A stretch of DNA of 55,767 nucleotides from Paracoccus fontiphilus (GCF_017356265.1 NZ_JAFNAW010000041.1:1-55767); one strand, 5' to 3'. Numbered from the stretch's first letter, positions 44,245-54,319 are shown. Translations and numbers: made by a program. Notes: generated by a model from the letters alone, not told the origin.

Positions 44245-44480
44245 CACAGCCCCTCGGCCGGTTCCGTTCCCGTGGGCTGGCCATTGGCCGCGAGGGTAAT
44301 CTTTTCCACCCGGTCCTCGGCCTCGCGCAGGCGTTTTTCGCAATGCTGGCGCAGGGCAGCACCGCGTTCGTAAAGGCGGATCGATTCGTCCAGCGTCGCG
44401 TCGCCGGTTTCCAGCTTGCCGACCGTGGCCTCCAACTCCTTCATGGCTTCCTCGAAGCTCATGGTCGCGATGTCGTTCAT
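44244..44480 (-). CDS. xseB: Exodeoxyribonuclease VII small subunit
   Basis: A 78-residue protein: MSFEEAMKELEATVGKLETGDATLDESIRLYERGAALRQHCEKRLREAEDRVEKI, the standard XseB helical hairpin that binds XseA in exonuclease VII, a single-strand DNA nuclease. It overlaps the HDAC-like gene upstream by four bases and the ispA start downstream by one, so translation is coupled. xseA is not in the window. Confidence 0.96.
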   Translation of the reverse strand: MNDIATMSFEEAMKELEATVGKLETGDATLDESIRLYERGAALRQHCEKRLREAEDRVEKITLAANGQPTGTEPAEGL

Positions 44481-45394
44481 GTTCCGGCCTCCAGCAGCAC
44501 TTGGACATGGGCGCGGACGGACCGGCCCAAAGCCGAAAGATCATAGCCACCTTCCAGGCAGGATACCACCGGGGCCGACAGATCCGCCGCCACCTCGCAG
44601 ATCATGCGGGTGACGGCGGCGAAATCGCCGTCGTCCCATTCCAGTTGCGCCAGGGGATCGGCGGCATGGGCATCGAACCCCGCCGAGACGATCACCAGTT
44701 GCGGCCGGAAATCGCGGGCGCGCGCCAGGATGCCGCGCCAGGCCGCCAGCCCTGCCGCGCCGTCCGATCCGGGCCGCAGCGGCACGTTCACCACCTGGCC
44801 ATGCGCGCCGGTTTCGCTTGCCGACCCCGTGCCGGGGTAAAGCGGCATCTGGTGGGTCGAGGCGAAGAAGGCGCGCCCTTCGTCCCACAGCAGATCCTGC
44901 GTGCCGTTGCCGTGATGGACGTCGAAGTCCAGCACCGCCACGCGGTCCAGCCCGTGATGGTCCAGGGCGCGCATGGCCGCGATGGCCGCATTGCCGAAGA
45001 GGCAGAAGCCCATCGGCTTTTCGCGCTCGGCATGGTGGCCGGGCGGGCGCATGGCGACGAAGGCATTCGCGGCCTCGTCCGCCAGAACGGCATCGACTGC
45101 GGCGACGGCCCCGCCCGCGCCGCGCAGGGCGGCATCCAGGCTGCCCGGCGACAGGTGCGTGTCGGCGTCCAGCATCTGCCAGCCTTCCTCGGGGATTGCG
45201 GCGCGGATGCGCTCCAGGTAGCGCAAGGGATGGCAGCGCAGGATGTCGGCTTCCTCCGCGCGCGGCGCCTCGCGCCGGTCCAGGGGCAGGTCGGCCAGCG
45301 CCTCGATCACGGCGGCGTATCGGGCCACCTGCTCGGGGTGGCCGGGGGGCGTGATATGGCGTTCGGCATCGGGGTGGGTGAACAGGGCCGTCAT
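44477..45394 (-). CDS. Histone deacetylase-family amidohydrolase
   Basis: A 305-residue zinc hydrolase of the HDAC/acetoin-utilisation/acetylpolyamine amidohydrolase superfamily. The active-site motifs are present: RPPGHHAEREKPMGFCLFGNAAIAA with the His pair, VLDFDVHHGNGTQDL with zinc ligands Asp and His, and VSAGFDAHAADPLAQLEW with the second Asp ligand. The bacterial substrate may be an acetylated polyamine or other small amide; the sequence does not say. It starts directly after the MFS gene stop (TGAATG on the minus strand) and overlaps xseB. Confidence 0.93.
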   Translation of the reverse strand: MTALFTHPDAERHITPPGHPEQVARYAAVIEALADLPLDRREAPRAEEADILRCHPLRYLERIRAAIPEEGWQMLDADTHLSPGSLDAALRGAGGAVAAVDAVLADEAANAFVAMRPPGHHAEREKPMGFCLFGNAAIAAMRALDHHGLDRVAVLDFDVHHGNGTQDLLWDEGRAFFASTHQMPLYPGTGSASETGAHGQVVNVPLRPGSDGAAGLAAWRGILARARDFRPQLVIVSAGFDAHAADPLAQLEWDDGDFAAVTRMICEVAADLSAPVVSCLEGGYDLSALGRSVRAHVQVLLEAGT

Positions 45395-47041
45395 TCAGAC
45401 CTCCATCTTGCCCAGCAGGGGCAGGTCGTCCTCGGGGCCGACGCTGTGGCGTTCGATCATGCGGTGGACAAGGGGATCGCCCTCGCCCTGATGCAGGGCG
45501 CGGAGCGCCACGGCCACCTCGGCGTCGGACTTGGTGCGGCGCAGGTTGTGGCGGACATATTCGTCCCAGGTGGCGATGTGATAGCTTTCGGACCACAGGT
45601 CGGGATGTTCCAGGTCGCGCAGAAGGGCCCAGTTCCGCGCGCCGTCGCGGCGGCGGATGTTGCGGCGCAGGCCCATCAGGCGCAGGAACTCGGGCGTGTC
45701 GGTCTGGGCGATGCGGTAATCCACCATCACCATGATCGGCCCGGACCGGCCGCGCAGATCCAGCCGCAGCGCGGGTTCGCGAAAGCGGTTGACCGGGTCC
45801 AGGTCGGCGGTGCCGAATTCCGGCGCCTTGAACCAGAAGCCGACGACCGCACCCGCCAGCAGCACCAGGCCTGCGGCCGTCAGCGCATCGCCCAGCCCAT
45901 GCGCCCCGGCGATGCCGCCCCAGACCCAGGAACCCGCCGCCATGCCGCCGAACGTCGCCGTCTGGTAAAGCGCCAGCGCGCGGGCCACGACCCAGCGGGG
46001 GGTGGACAGTTGCACCGTCACGTTGAACAGCGACAAGGCCAGCACCCAGGACGCCCCGGCGGGCAGCAGCGCCAGGGCGTGCAGCCAGATGCTTTGCGTC
46101 TGCCCCAGCACGACCGCCGACAGCGCAAAGCCCGCGAAGGCCATGCGCACGATGTTCTCGTTGTTGAAGCGCGCCCGGATGCGGGGGTTCAGGGCCGCCC
46201 CGACGATGGCGCCGATGCCGTAGCAGCCCAGAAGGCCGCCGAACAGCATGGACCCGCCCTCGGGGTGGCTTTTGGCAACCAGCGGCAGCAGCGCCAGGAC
46301 CGACACGGCGGCAAAGCCGAACAGGGCGCCGCGCCCGATCACCTTCATCAGGTTCGGCGACAGGAAGACATAGCGCAGGCCGGCGGCGACGGCGGGCATG
46401 AACGCCTCGGGCGGGGCGGTGCGCGGGGCGATGTTCGGGCGCCAGCGGAACAGGGCGCCCAGCAGGGGAACATAGCTGGCCGCGTTGACGGCAAAGGCCG
46501 CTGCCGCGCCGAATCCCGCGACGATGAAGCCGCCCGCGGCGGGCCCCACGCTGCGCATCAGGTTGAACCCGACCGAGTTCAGCGTGACCGCCGCCGGCAG
46601 GTCGGCGCGCGGAACCAAGTCGCCCATGCTGGCCTGCCAGGGCGGGTTGTACAGCGCCTGCCCCGCTCCGATCAGGAAGGTGAAGGCCAGAAGCAGCCAG
46701 GGCGTCAGCCAGCCCTGCCAGGCGACCACCGCCAGCAGGACGGACACCGCCGCCATGAAGCATTGCGCGAACAACAGGATCGCCTTGCGGTCGAAGATGT
46801 CCGCCAGCGCGCCCGAGGCCAGCGCCAGCAGCATGATCGGCAGCGTGTTCGACGCCTGCACCAGCGCGATCAGCGTGGCGCTGTCGGTCAGCTGCGTCAT
46901 CAGCCAGGCCGCGCCGACCGCCTGGACCAGGCCGCCGAAATTCGAGATCAGCGTGGCGCCCCACAGCAGGCGGAAGTCGTGATACCGAAACGGAGCAAGG
47001 GCTGACGGGGATGGGGGCCGGGATGCTGTCTGGTCGGTCAC
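45395..47041 (-). CDS. MFS transporter with C-terminal monooxygenase-like domain
   Basis: About 548 residues from GTG 47041, with an upstream extension to 47098 left open. The MFS part (about 20-410) has roughly ten to twelve helices with the EntS/MFS_3 type start FRYHDFRLLWGATLISNFGGLVQAVGAAWLM and loop GALADIFDRKAIL. After residue 420 there is a soluble domain of about 125 residues (PIMVMVDYRIAQTDTPEFLRLMGLRRNIRRRDGARNWALLRD to LRALHQGEGDP) of the antibiotic-biosynthesis-monooxygenase-like fold seen fused to such transporters. The role of the fused domain is unknown. It abuts the HDAC-like gene. Confidence 0.88.
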   Translation of the reverse strand: MTDQTASRPPSPSALAPFRYHDFRLLWGATLISNFGGLVQAVGAAWLMTQLTDSATLIALVQASNTLPIMLLALASGALADIFDRKAILLFAQCFMAAVSVLLAVVAWQGWLTPWLLLAFTFLIGAGQALYNPPWQASMGDLVPRADLPAAVTLNSVGFNLMRSVGPAAGGFIVAGFGAAAAFAVNAASYVPLLGALFRWRPNIAPRTAPPEAFMPAVAAGLRYVFLSPNLMKVIGRGALFGFAAVSVLALLPLVAKSHPEGGSMLFGGLLGCYGIGAIVGAALNPRIRARFNNENIVRMAFAGFALSAVVLGQTQSIWLHALALLPAGASWVLALSLFNVTVQLSTPRWVVARALALYQTATFGGMAAGSWVWGGIAGAHGLGDALTAAGLVLLAGAVVGFWFKAPEFGTADLDPVNRFREPALRLDLRGRSGPIMVMVDYRIAQTDTPEFLRLMGLRRNIRRRDGARNWALLRDLEHPDLWSESYHIATWDEYVRHNLRRTKSDAEVAVALRALHQGEGDPLVHRMIERHSVGPEDDLPLLGKMEV

Positions 47042-47386
47042 GGGAACTGTCGCTCTGGCTTCGGGGTGCAGCCTGGCCTGCCGGGTGGCCGGGGGCAATC
47101 TGCGGTCAGGTTAGCGCGCTTGCAGGTGGCAATGAAACCAAAGCAAACGATAAGTTGTTCCACCGTCAGTCAATCTTGAACGGACTGCCGCCCTTTCGCC
47201 ACAACATAAGGATTGCCGTCTGCCGGACAGGGCCGCAAGGCTTGACGCCCGGTGCATGTGACGGGCTGATGAAACTCTGCGCGAATCACTCGCCGGTTCT
47301 GCTGCCGGTCGTGATCTGGACGAAATATTACCCGCTGCTGGCGCCGGTCCTTGCCGTGACGCCGAAGGCCATGAAGGAAGATGATG
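47042..47386. other. Intergenic region between the divergent MFS and L,D-transpeptidase genes
   Basis: About 345 bases with no supported gene. Short open frames exist but lack codon bias and ribosome-binding sites. The region should hold both divergent promoters; an AT-richer patch at 47138-47165 is the most likely core. I see no clear operator or RNA gene. Confidence 0.6.
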
Positions 47387-48223
47387 ATGCGTCTCGTTAC
47401 CCTGTTCACGGCGGTTGCCCTGGGGCTTGCCGCATGTGGAAGCAGCCAGCCGATCACGCTGGCCAACCCCACGGTGCCCGAAGCCTACCAGGCCCGGACG
47501 GATACTGGCCCGAACGGAGAGCCGATCCAGATCCCCGCCGTCCGCGCCGCCTATCTGAACGAGCGCAACCAGCGCCAGCAGGTGCCCTACAACGGTCCCG
47601 AGGCCCCGGGCACGATCGTGGTCGATCCCTATGCCCGCGTTCTGTACCACGTCCAGCCGGGCGGCCAGGCGATGCGCTATGGCGTGGCCGTGGGCCGGGC
47701 GGGCACCGGCTATGCCGGGACCGCGACGATCGCGCGCAAGGCCACCTGGCCCAGCTGGCGCCCGACCGACAACATGATCCGCACCCAGCCGGACCTGTAT
47801 GCGCAGTTCGCGGGCGGGCTTTCCGGCGGGATGCACAACCCGCTGGGGTCGCGGGCGCTGTATCTCTATGAAGGCGGGCGCGACACCTATTACCGCATCC
47901 ACGGCACCATGGACCCGTCGTCCATCGGCAAGGCGACCTCGGCGGGCTGCATCCGGCTGTTCAACCAGGACATCATGGACCTGTTCGGCCAGGTCAGCAC
48001 CGGAGCGACGGTCCATGTCCGCAGCGAGGCCGAGAGCGTCCGCCTGGAAGGCCCGATGACCGAGACGCCGGAAGGCTATGTCGTCCCGGCGGGCCAGCCG
48101 CAGACCGCGATGGCCGCCATGCCCTCGCAGCAGTTGACCGATCCTTATGCGGTCACGACGGTCTCGACCCCGGCCAGCGCGCCGGTCACGACGATCTCTC
48201 CGGTGGAAAGCGCCGTGCAATAG
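47387..48223 (+). CDS. L,D-transpeptidase, YkuD family lipoprotein
   Basis: A 278-residue cell-wall enzyme forming 3-3 crosslinks or anchoring proteins to peptidoglycan. The lipoprotein signal MRLVTLFTAVALGLAAC is followed by the YkuD domain (about 75-220), with the active-site signature IHGTMDPSSIGKATSAGCIRL containing catalytic His, Ser-Ala-Gly-Cys and Arg. The C-terminal tail is Ser/Thr/Pro/Ala-rich. Of three consecutive ATG codons, 47387 is best spaced (7 bases) from AAGGAAG. It is followed by a strong hairpin at 48247. Confidence 0.93.
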   Translation: MRLVTLFTAVALGLAACGSSQPITLANPTVPEAYQARTDTGPNGEPIQIPAVRAAYLNERNQRQQVPYNGPEAPGTIVVDPYARVLYHVQPGGQAMRYGVAVGRAGTGYAGTATIARKATWPSWRPTDNMIRTQPDLYAQFAGGLSGGMHNPLGSRALYLYEGGRDTYYRIHGTMDPSSIGKATSAGCIRLFNQDIMDLFGQVSTGATVHVRSEAESVRLEGPMTETPEGYVVPAGQPQTAMAAMPSQQLTDPYAVTTVSTPASAPVTTISPVESAVQ

Positions 48224-48246
48224 GCGGACGGCCTTGCGACAACCTT

Positions 48247-48273
48247 GGCCCCGGCTTGCGCCGGGGCCTTTCC
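48247..48273 (+). terminator. Rho-independent terminator after the L,D-transpeptidase gene
   Basis: Perfect 9-bp stem GGCCCCGGC / GCCGGGGCC with TTGC loop, followed by TTTCC. The T-run is short. Confidence 0.65.
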
Positions 48274-48341
48274 AATTGCAAAACCGAAGAATCTTCTTCA
48301 CCATCCGCCGCAAAATCAGGCCACGTGCCGAGGGAACAGCG

Positions 48342-49154
48342 ATGCCCAACTATACCAAGCTGGAACAGGAACTGCTGACGGCCGAGCAGCGCGCCTTGAC
48401 CGACATCAGCCGTGGCGCGGCCCTGGGAGGCCTGGACGACACCGCCTTGGCGACGCTGATCGCGGATCTGGAGAGCGCGGTCGCGAGCGCCGCCCCCGTG
48501 GGCGAGGACGGGCAGGTCTCGGCCAGGGAACTGCTGTCCGCCGCCCTGCGCCGCGCCAATGCCCAGCAGCGCAAGCGCAAGCAGGCGCCGCAGGCCGCTG
48601 CGGCAGATACAGCGCCCGCAAGGCCCGCCGCCGCGGCGAAAGCCGCGAAACGCGCCCCGGCATCGCCCGCGCGAAAGCCCGCGGGCCGCGAAAAGGCCGA
48701 GACCCGCAAGCCCGACCTGCGCACCGGCTTGCGCCGCGTGGCCAAGGCCGGGACCAAGTCCGCCGCGGCCAAGGCAACCCCCGCCAAGGCGGAAGCGAAG
48801 CTTGCCGCCGAACCGAAGCCCGCGGCAAAGGCCGCGCCGACGCCGAAGGCTGCCGCCAAGCCCAAGTCCGCGCCGAAGGCTGCGGCACCCGGACCCGTGG
48901 TTGCGGCGGCAGCTCCGTCCGCGTCTGCGCCGGTGGGGGCGGACGATGCCAAGGCCGCGCGCAAGGCGGAACGCAAGGCCGCCAAGCAGGCCGAAAAGGA
49001 CGCCCGCAAGGTCGAAAGGAAGGCTACCAAGAAGGCCGAGAAAGCTGCCCGCAAGGACGCCGAGAAGGCCGCAAGGAAGGCCGAGCGCAAGGCCGGCAAG
49101 GCAGACAAGTCCGGCAAGAAGGCGGGCAAGGCCAAGTCGTCCGACGGCGCCTGA
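48342..49154 (+). CDS. Lysine/alanine-rich histone H1-like protein
   Basis: A 270-residue protein. An ordered N-terminal part (1-85: YTKLEQELLTAEQRALTDISRGAALGG, with a predicted helical region) precedes a long low-complexity tail of Ala, Lys, Pro and Arg. The C-terminal 60 residues consist of repeats of the type KAARKAERKAAK. Such composition resembles eukaryotic histone H1 and bacterial nucleoid-associated tails and should bind DNA or RNA non-specifically. No named family is claimed for the N-terminus. ATG 48342 has GAGGGA upstream. Other open frames in this region are artefacts of the repeats. Confidence 0.75.
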   Translation: MPNYTKLEQELLTAEQRALTDISRGAALGGLDDTALATLIADLESAVASAAPVGEDGQVSARELLSAALRRANAQQRKRKQAPQAAAADTAPARPAAAAKAAKRAPASPARKPAGREKAETRKPDLRTGLRRVAKAGTKSAAAKATPAKAEAKLAAEPKPAAKAAPTPKAAAKPKSAPKAAAPGPVVAAAAPSASAPVGADDAKAARKAERKAAKQAEKDARKVERKATKKAEKAARKDAEKAARKAERKAGKADKSGKKAGKAKSSDGA

Positions 49155-49167
49155 CCCCCGGCCGGCG

Positions 49168-50121
49168 ATGATGTTCCTGCCCCGATCCCCTTGCCGTGGC
49201 CTGGCCCGACTGGTCGGGCGAACGCTTGCCGTTCTTGCCCTCGCGGCGCCGCTCCATGCCTTTCCCGCCGTCGATGCCATCGAGGGCCGCCCGCCCGCCC
49301 GCCAGTCGGAACAGCTGCGCTGCACCGATGACGGGCGCGACTGCGTCCGGCTGGGCCATTACGCCGCCGATGTCTGCATGTTGATCGAGCGCAACGCCCT
49401 TCAGCGCGGGCTGGACCCGAACTTCCTTGCCCGCCTTCTGTGGAAGGAAAGCCGGTTCGAGCCGGGGGCGGTCAGCCCCGTGGGCGCCCTCGGCATCGCG
49501 CAGTTCATGCCCGGCACGGCCGAGCTTTACGACCTGCACGACCCCTTCAACCCCGCGCAAGCGATCCACAAGTCGGCCTGGTACCTGCGTCACCTGGCCG
49601 ACACCTTCGGCAATATCGGGCTTGCGGCCGTCGCCTATAACGGCGGCGAGAACCGGGCCGCGCGCTTCATCAACCAGAACGGCGGCCTGCCCTACGAGAC
49701 GCAGGACTATGTCGCCGCCATCACCGGCTTCGAGGCTCTGCGCTGGCGCGACAACCCGCCCCCGCCGGCCGAGCTGAAGCTGGCGCTGGACCCCGACATG
49801 GCGTTCCGCCCGGCCTGCGAAAAGCTGGCGGGCGACCGCAAGCTGCGCGAGTTCATGATCCAGCCCAAGGTCTTTCCCTGGGGCGTGATCGTGGCCAGCC
49901 ATCCCAACCAGTCCGGCGCGATCCGCCAGGTCGCCAGCCTGAACCGCAGCCTGCGCCCCATCCTGGGCGACAAGCAGGTGGGCTATGTCCGCAAGCGCAT
50001 CACGGGAATGCCGCGCGCGGTCTATACCGCCCAGGTCGGCTGGGACAGCAAGTCCGAGGCCAACCGCTTCTGCGCGCGCTTCCGGCAGTTGGGCGGGCGC
50101 TGCATCGTTCTGAGGAACTGA
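49168..50121 (+). CDS. Lytic transglycosylase (SLT family)
   Basis: A 317-residue secreted peptidoglycan hydrolase. A signal peptide (about 1-32) precedes the SLT domain: NFLARLLWKESRFEPGAVSPVGALGIAQFMPGTAELY with catalytic Glu in KESRF, and AVAYNGGENRAARF. The C-terminal part resembles a SPOR-like or wall-binding segment (VYTAQVGWDSKSEANRFCARFRQLGGRCIVL). Enzymes of this type cut glycan chains to 1,6-anhydro ends. ATG 49168 and 49171 are both possible; no strong ribosome-binding site decides. It converges with the SDR gene four bases later. Confidence 0.92.
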   Translation: MMFLPRSPCRGLARLVGRTLAVLALAAPLHAFPAVDAIEGRPPARQSEQLRCTDDGRDCVRLGHYAADVCMLIERNALQRGLDPNFLARLLWKESRFEPGAVSPVGALGIAQFMPGTAELYDLHDPFNPAQAIHKSAWYLRHLADTFGNIGLAAVAYNGGENRAARFINQNGGLPYETQDYVAAITGFEALRWRDNPPPPAELKLALDPDMAFRPACEKLAGDRKLREFMIQPKVFPWGVIVASHPNQSGAIRQVASLNRSLRPILGDKQVGYVRKRITGMPRAVYTAQVGWDSKSEANRFCARFRQLGGRCIVLRN

Positions 50122-50125
50122 CCCG

Positions 50126-50869
50126 TTACAGGCCGTTCAGCCGGGCGAAGGTCTGGTCATAGCGCCCTTCGGCCTCGGCCCTGGACAGGAAGTCCAGCCG
50201 CCTGACGCCGACCAGCGGCGGCGTCGGGTTCTGATCCAGAATCCCCATCGCCTCGTCGATGAAGTCATCCAGCGGCATGGCGGTCGGGTCGGTGGCGTGT
50301 CCCGGCATCAGGTCGGTCTGGACGGCGGGGGGCGCAAGCTCCAGCACCTCGATGGCCGTGTCGCGCAACTGGACGCGCAGCGACTGCGACCAGGAATGGA
50401 TCGCGGCCTTTGTGGCGCAATAGGTCGGCGTCCGCGTCAGCGGCATGAAGGCCAGCCCCGACGATACCGTCATGATCGTCGCGCGCGGCTGTTCCAGCAG
50501 ATGCGGCATCAGCGCCGCCGTCAGCCGGATCGGGCCCAGCAGGTTGGTGGCGATCGTCGCCTCGGCCGTGTCCAGGAAATCGCCCGTCACGTCCTCGGCC
50601 ACCATGATGCCCGCGTTGTGGATCACGACGTTCAGGCCGGGATGGTCCGCCACCACCCGCGCCGCGAAGGCGCGGATCGCCCCGGCATCGGTGACGTCCA
50701 GCGCATGGTCGATCATGCCGGGATGATCCGCCGTGATCCGGTCCAGCAGCGCCGTTCGGCGCCCGGTGACGATGACGGTGTTGCCCGCCGCATGGAACCG
50801 CTGCGCCAGGGCAAGCCCGATGCCCGAGGTGCCGCCGGTCAGAAGGATGGTGTTTCCGCTGGTCTGCAT
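50126..50869 (-). CDS. Short-chain dehydrogenase/reductase (DltE-like)
   Basis: A 247-residue NAD(P)-dependent oxidoreductase. The cofactor motif is TGGTSGIG (about 11-18), the NNAG-type motif appears as HNAG, and the catalytic residues are Ser (TVSSGLAF) and Tyr-x3-Lys (PTYCATKAA). The C-terminus resembles the DltE-like branch ([36 protein letters not shown]). The substrate is unknown. It diverges from an HxlR regulator that probably controls it. Confidence 0.93.
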   Translation of the reverse strand: MQTSGNTILLTGGTSGIGLALAQRFHAAGNTVIVTGRRTALLDRITADHPGMIDHALDVTDAGAIRAFAARVVADHPGLNVVIHNAGIMVAEDVTGDFLDTAEATIATNLLGPIRLTAALMPHLLEQPRATIMTVSSGLAFMPLTRTPTYCATKAAIHSWSQSLRVQLRDTAIEVLELAPPAVQTDLMPGHATDPTAMPLDDFIDEAMGILDQNPTPPLVGVRRLDFLSRAEAEGRYDQTFARLNGL

Positions 50870-50972
50870 GGGTCTTCCTTTCCCGTTTGCCTGTGGTCAT
50901 ATGGGGCAAATCGCTTTCTTCCGGGAAGAAGGCACTGGAAAGATTTATACTTACCGTTCGGAGAGTGCATCC

Positions 50973-51347
50973 ATGTCCGCGCCGCTCTTGTCCGCCATCG
51001 ACCCGCGCGTCACGCAACTGGTCAACGACCTGATCGGCCGCGTGGCCGACAAGTGGACCATGCTGATCCTGGAAGCCTTGACCGAGGGCGGCGAGATGCG
51101 CTTTTCCGCCATCGGCCGAGCGGTGCCAGGCATCAGCCAGAAGATGCTGACCCAGACCCTGCGGCAGATGGAGCGCGACGGGCTGCTGACCCGCACCGTC
51201 CATCCGGTCATCCCGCCGCGCGTGGACTATCGCCTGACCGACCTGGGCCTTGGCCTGGCCGAGGCATTCTGCGGCGTCTGGCAATGGGCCGAAGCGCATC
51301 TTGATCGGATCGAGGCCGCGCGGTCCGCGTTCGACGCACGATCCTAA
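50973..51347 (+). CDS. HxlR-family winged-helix regulator
   Basis: A 124-residue regulator: [76 protein letters not shown] is the complete HxlR domain. It lacks the N-terminal cysteine pair seen in the other HxlR protein at 21617, so a redox-cysteine mechanism is less likely. ATG 50973 has GGAGAG eight bases upstream. It diverges from the SDR gene across 103 bases. Near 50944 there is a TTATACTTACC word resembling the candidate operator of the first HxlR gene. It overlaps priA by four bases at the 3' ends. Confidence 0.9.
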   Translation: MSAPLLSAIDPRVTQLVNDLIGRVADKWTMLILEALTEGGEMRFSAIGRAVPGISQKMLTQTLRQMERDGLLTRTVHPVIPPRVDYRLTDLGLGLAEAFCGVWQWAEAHLDRIEAARSAFDARS

Positions 51348-53545
51348 AGGAAGCTTTGCGGATCGATGTCCACCGACAGCCGCAGGTTGCTCGGCGGCTT
51401 GTGCGGGGCCAGCCAGTCGGCGATGGCGGCCTGGATCGGCGCCTGCCGGGGCGCATGGATCAGCATCCGCACCCGGTGGCGGCCCCGGATGCGCGCGATG
51501 GGCGCGGGGGCCGGTCCCCAAAGCTGGGCGCCCGCCTCCACCAGCGGCGCGGCATGGGCGGCCAGGTGGCGGGCGAAGTCGGAAACGATGCCAAGATCGG
51601 GATGGGACAGGATGATCCCCGCCAGCCGTCCGAAGGGGGGCATTCCGGTGGCCTGGCGCGCGGCGGCCTCGGCGTTCCAGAAGGCCTCGTCCTCGCCCGA
51701 CAGGATCGCGCGGATCACCGGATGGTTGGGCTGGTGGGTTTGCAGCATCGCCACCCCCGGCGCCGCGCCCCCTTGCCGCCCGGCCCGGCCCGCGACCTGC
51801 CGCATCAGTTGAAAGCTGCGCTCGGCCGCGCGCAGGTCGGCGCCCTGCAGGCCCAGGTCGGCGTCGATCACGCCCACCAGCGTCAGGCGCGGGAAATTGT
51901 GGCCCTTGGCGACGATCTGCGTGCCGATGATGATCTGCGTGTCGCCATTGGCGATTTCCGCAATCGTGTCCTTCAGCGCGCGGGCCGAATGGAACAGGTC
52001 CGACGACAGCACCGTGGCCTTGGCGTCGGGAAAACGCGCCGCGACCTCCTCGGCGATGCGTTCCACGCCGGGGCCGATGGGGGCCAGCTTGCCTTCCACC
52101 TTGCAGGACGGACAGGCCGTGGGAATGGGGCGCGTTTCGCCGCATTGGTGGCAGACCAGACGGTTCTGGAAGCGGTGCTCCACCATCCGCGCGTCGCATT
52201 GGTGGCAGCCGATCTGCTCGCCGCAGGCCCGGCACAGCATGACGGGCGCATAGCCGCGCCGGTTCAGGAACAGCAGCGACTGTTCCCCCTTGGCCAGCCG
52301 CGATTCGACCGAGGCCGCCAATGTGGGCGAGATCCAGCGGCCCCCCGGCATCTCCTCGGCCCGCAGGTCGATGGCGGCCATGTCGGGCAGTTCCGCCGTG
52401 CCATAGCGCGACCGCAGATCCAGGCGCCGGTACTTGCCGCTGGCCGCGTTCACCCAGCTTTCCACCGAGGGCGTGGCCGAGGCCAGCACCACCTGCGCCC
52501 CGTTGATGGAGGCGCGCAGCACCGCCATGTCGCGGGCGCTGTAATAGACCACGTCCTCCTGCTTGTAGCTGCTGTCGTGCTCCTCATCGACGACAATCAG
52601 GCCCAGGTCGCGGAAGGGCAGGAACAACGCCGACCGCGCGCCCACGACCAACCCCACCTCGCCGCGCCCGGCCATGTGCCACAGGCGGCGGCGTTCGCTG
52701 CGGGTGATGCCGCTGTGCCATTCGCCGGGACGCGCGCCAAAGCGGGCCTCGACCCGGTCCAGGAACTCGGCCGAGAGCGCGATTTCCGGCAGCAGGACCA
52801 GCGCCTGACGGCCCTTCGCCAAACATTCGGCGACGGCTTCCAGATACACCTCGGTCTTGCCCGACCCGGTGACGCCGCGCAGCAGGGTGGTGCCGTAGCC
52901 GCCGCCCCGGATCGCCTCGCGGAGCGCATCCGCCGCCGCCTGCTGCTGGGCGTCCAGCGGCTTGCCGGGACGCGAGGCATCGAGGCGCGGATAGGGCAGG
53001 TCGCGGGGGGCCTGAACCTCAGCCAGCGTGCCCGCCGCGACCAGGCCCTTGACCACCGCCGTGCCGACCCCCGCCAGTTGCGCCAGCTCGGACGCAGCAA
53101 AGCTGGCGCCGCCGTGGTCGGCCACCACCTGCATCACGCGTTCGCGCGCCTCGGTCATGCGCGTGGGCGGGGCGCCGCCCGGCACGATCACGCGGCGGGC
53201 GGCGGGGGGCTGGTCCAGGTCGGGCGCGCGCGTCGCCATGCGCAGCATCAGCGGCAGGGGCGTCAGGGTATAGTCGGCGGCCCGCGTCAGGAAATCGAGG
53301 AACCGCGCGTCGAAAGGTTCCGCATCCAGCACGCGCGCCACCGGGCGCAGCTTGGCCAGGTCGAAATCGCCCACCCCCTCGCCCCAGACCAGGCCCAGCA
53401 CCCGGCGCGGTCCCAGCGGCACCAGCACCAGTTGCCCCTGGGCCACGCCGCCCTCGGGGGCCAGATAGTCCAGCACGCCCACCGGCTCGACCGTGAGGAC
53501 CGCGATCCGGGCGCGCGGAGGGAAAAAGGCGGGAAGGGTTTTCAT
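51344..53545 (-). CDS. priA: Primosomal replication restart helicase PriA
   Basis: A 733-residue superfamily 2 helicase that restarts collapsed forks. It has the N-terminal DNA-binding domain ([24 protein letters not shown]), Walker [16 protein letters not shown], the DEEH box ([15 protein letters not shown]), and two zinc-binding clusters from [17 protein letters not shown] to CPSC, eight cysteines in all. The C-terminal helicase motifs include [17 protein letters not shown] 53545 is preferred; the longer frame to 53602 lacks support. It converges with HxlR by a four-base overlap. Complete. Confidence 0.96.
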   Translation of the reverse strand: MKTLPAFFPPRARIAVLTVEPVGVLDYLAPEGGVAQGQLVLVPLGPRRVLGLVWGEGVGDFDLAKLRPVARVLDAEPFDARFLDFLTRAADYTLTPLPLMLRMATRAPDLDQPPAARRVIVPGGAPPTRMTEARERVMQVVADHGGASFAASELAQLAGVGTAVVKGLVAAGTLAEVQAPRDLPYPRLDASRPGKPLDAQQQAAADALREAIRGGGYGTTLLRGVTGSGKTEVYLEAVAECLAKGRQALVLLPEIALSAEFLDRVEARFGARPGEWHSGITRSERRRLWHMAGRGEVGLVVGARSALFLPFRDLGLIVVDEEHDSSYKQEDVVYYSARDMAVLRASINGAQVVLASATPSVESWVNAASGKYRRLDLRSRYGTAELPDMAAIDLRAEEMPGGRWISPTLAASVESRLAKGEQSLLFLNRRGYAPVMLCRACGEQIGCHQCDARMVEHRFQNRLVCHQCGETRPIPTACPSCKVEGKLAPIGPGVERIAEEVAARFPDAKATVLSSDLFHSARALKDTIAEIANGDTQIIIGTQIVAKGHNFPRLTLVGVIDADLGLQGADLRAAERSFQLMRQVAGRAGRQGGAAPGVAMLQTHQPNHPVIRAILSGEDEAFWNAEAAARQATGMPPFGRLAGIILSHPDLGIVSDFARHLAAHAAPLVEAGAQLWGPAPAPIARIRGRHRVRMLIHAPRQAPIQAAIADWLAPHKPPSNLRLSVDIDPQSFL

Positions 53546-53647
53546 CGCCCTTGATAAAGCCCTGCGCCGCCCGCGTTGCAAGCCCGCCCTTCCGGCGGGC
53601 ATGGTTTTGCGCTATCACGCGCACGAACCGATCAAGGAGCCGGGACC

Positions 53648-54304
53648 ATGAAATTCTTTGTCGATACCGCCGATGTGGATGCCATCCGCGAGTTGAACGA
53701 TCTGGGCATGGTCGATGGCGTGACCACCAACCCGTCGCTGATCCTGAAGGCCGGCCGCAACATCGAGGAAGTCACCCGCGAGATCTGCGAGATGGTCAGC
53801 GGCCCCGTCAGCGCCGAGGTCGTGGCCGACAAGGCCGAGGACATGATCCGCGAAGGCCGCCACCTGGCGCAGATCGCGCCCAACATCGCCATCAAGGTGC
53901 CGCTGACCTGGGACGGGCTGAAGGCCTGCCGGACCTTCGCCGACGAAGGCCACATGGTCAACGTGACGCTGTGCTTCACCGCCGCCCAGGCCATCCTGGC
54001 CGCCAAGGCGGGCGCCACCTTCATCAGCCCCTTCGTGGGCCGGCTGGACGACATCGGCCTGGACGGCGTGGACCTGATCGCCGACATCCGCGAGATCTAC
54101 GACAACTATGGGTACGAGACCCAGATCCTCGCCGCCTCGATCCGCTCGGTGAACCACATCGTCGAGGTGGGCAAGATCGGCGCCGACGTGATCACCGCAC
54201 CCCCTTCCGTGATCAAGTCGATGGCGAAACATGTCTTGACGGACAAGGGGCTTGAGCAGTTCACTGCCGACTGGGCAAAGACCGGTCAGAAGATCGGCGG
54301 GTAA
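53648..54304 (+). CDS. Transaldolase/fructose-6-phosphate aldolase-type enzyme
   Basis: A 218-residue TIM-barrel aldolase of the TalC/FSA subfamily: [32 protein letters not shown] at the N-terminus, the Schiff-base Lys in [15 protein letters not shown], and [13 protein letters not shown] with [15 protein letters not shown]. It transfers a dihydroxyacetone unit in the non-oxidative pentose phosphate pathway or cleaves fructose 6-phosphate. The sequence cannot decide between transaldolase and FSA activity. ATG 53648 has AAGGAG nine bases upstream. Adjacent to priA (divergent) and DUF484 (15 bases downstream). Confidence 0.94.
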   Translation: MKFFVDTADVDAIRELNDLGMVDGVTTNPSLILKAGRNIEEVTREICEMVSGPVSAEVVADKAEDMIREGRHLAQIAPNIAIKVPLTWDGLKACRTFADEGHMVNVTLCFTAAQAILAAKAGATFISPFVGRLDDIGLDGVDLIADIREIYDNYGYETQILAASIRSVNHIVEVGKIGADVITAPPSVIKSMAKHVLTDKGLEQFTADWAKTGQKIGG

Positions 54305-54319
54305 CGCGAAGGGGCAGGC

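Noticed and set aside
48600..49130. Several competing long frames in the Lys/Ala-rich region
   Set aside because: The repetitive GC-rich DNA is open in several frames. Only the frame from 48342 has a ribosome-binding site and a non-repetitive N-terminal part.
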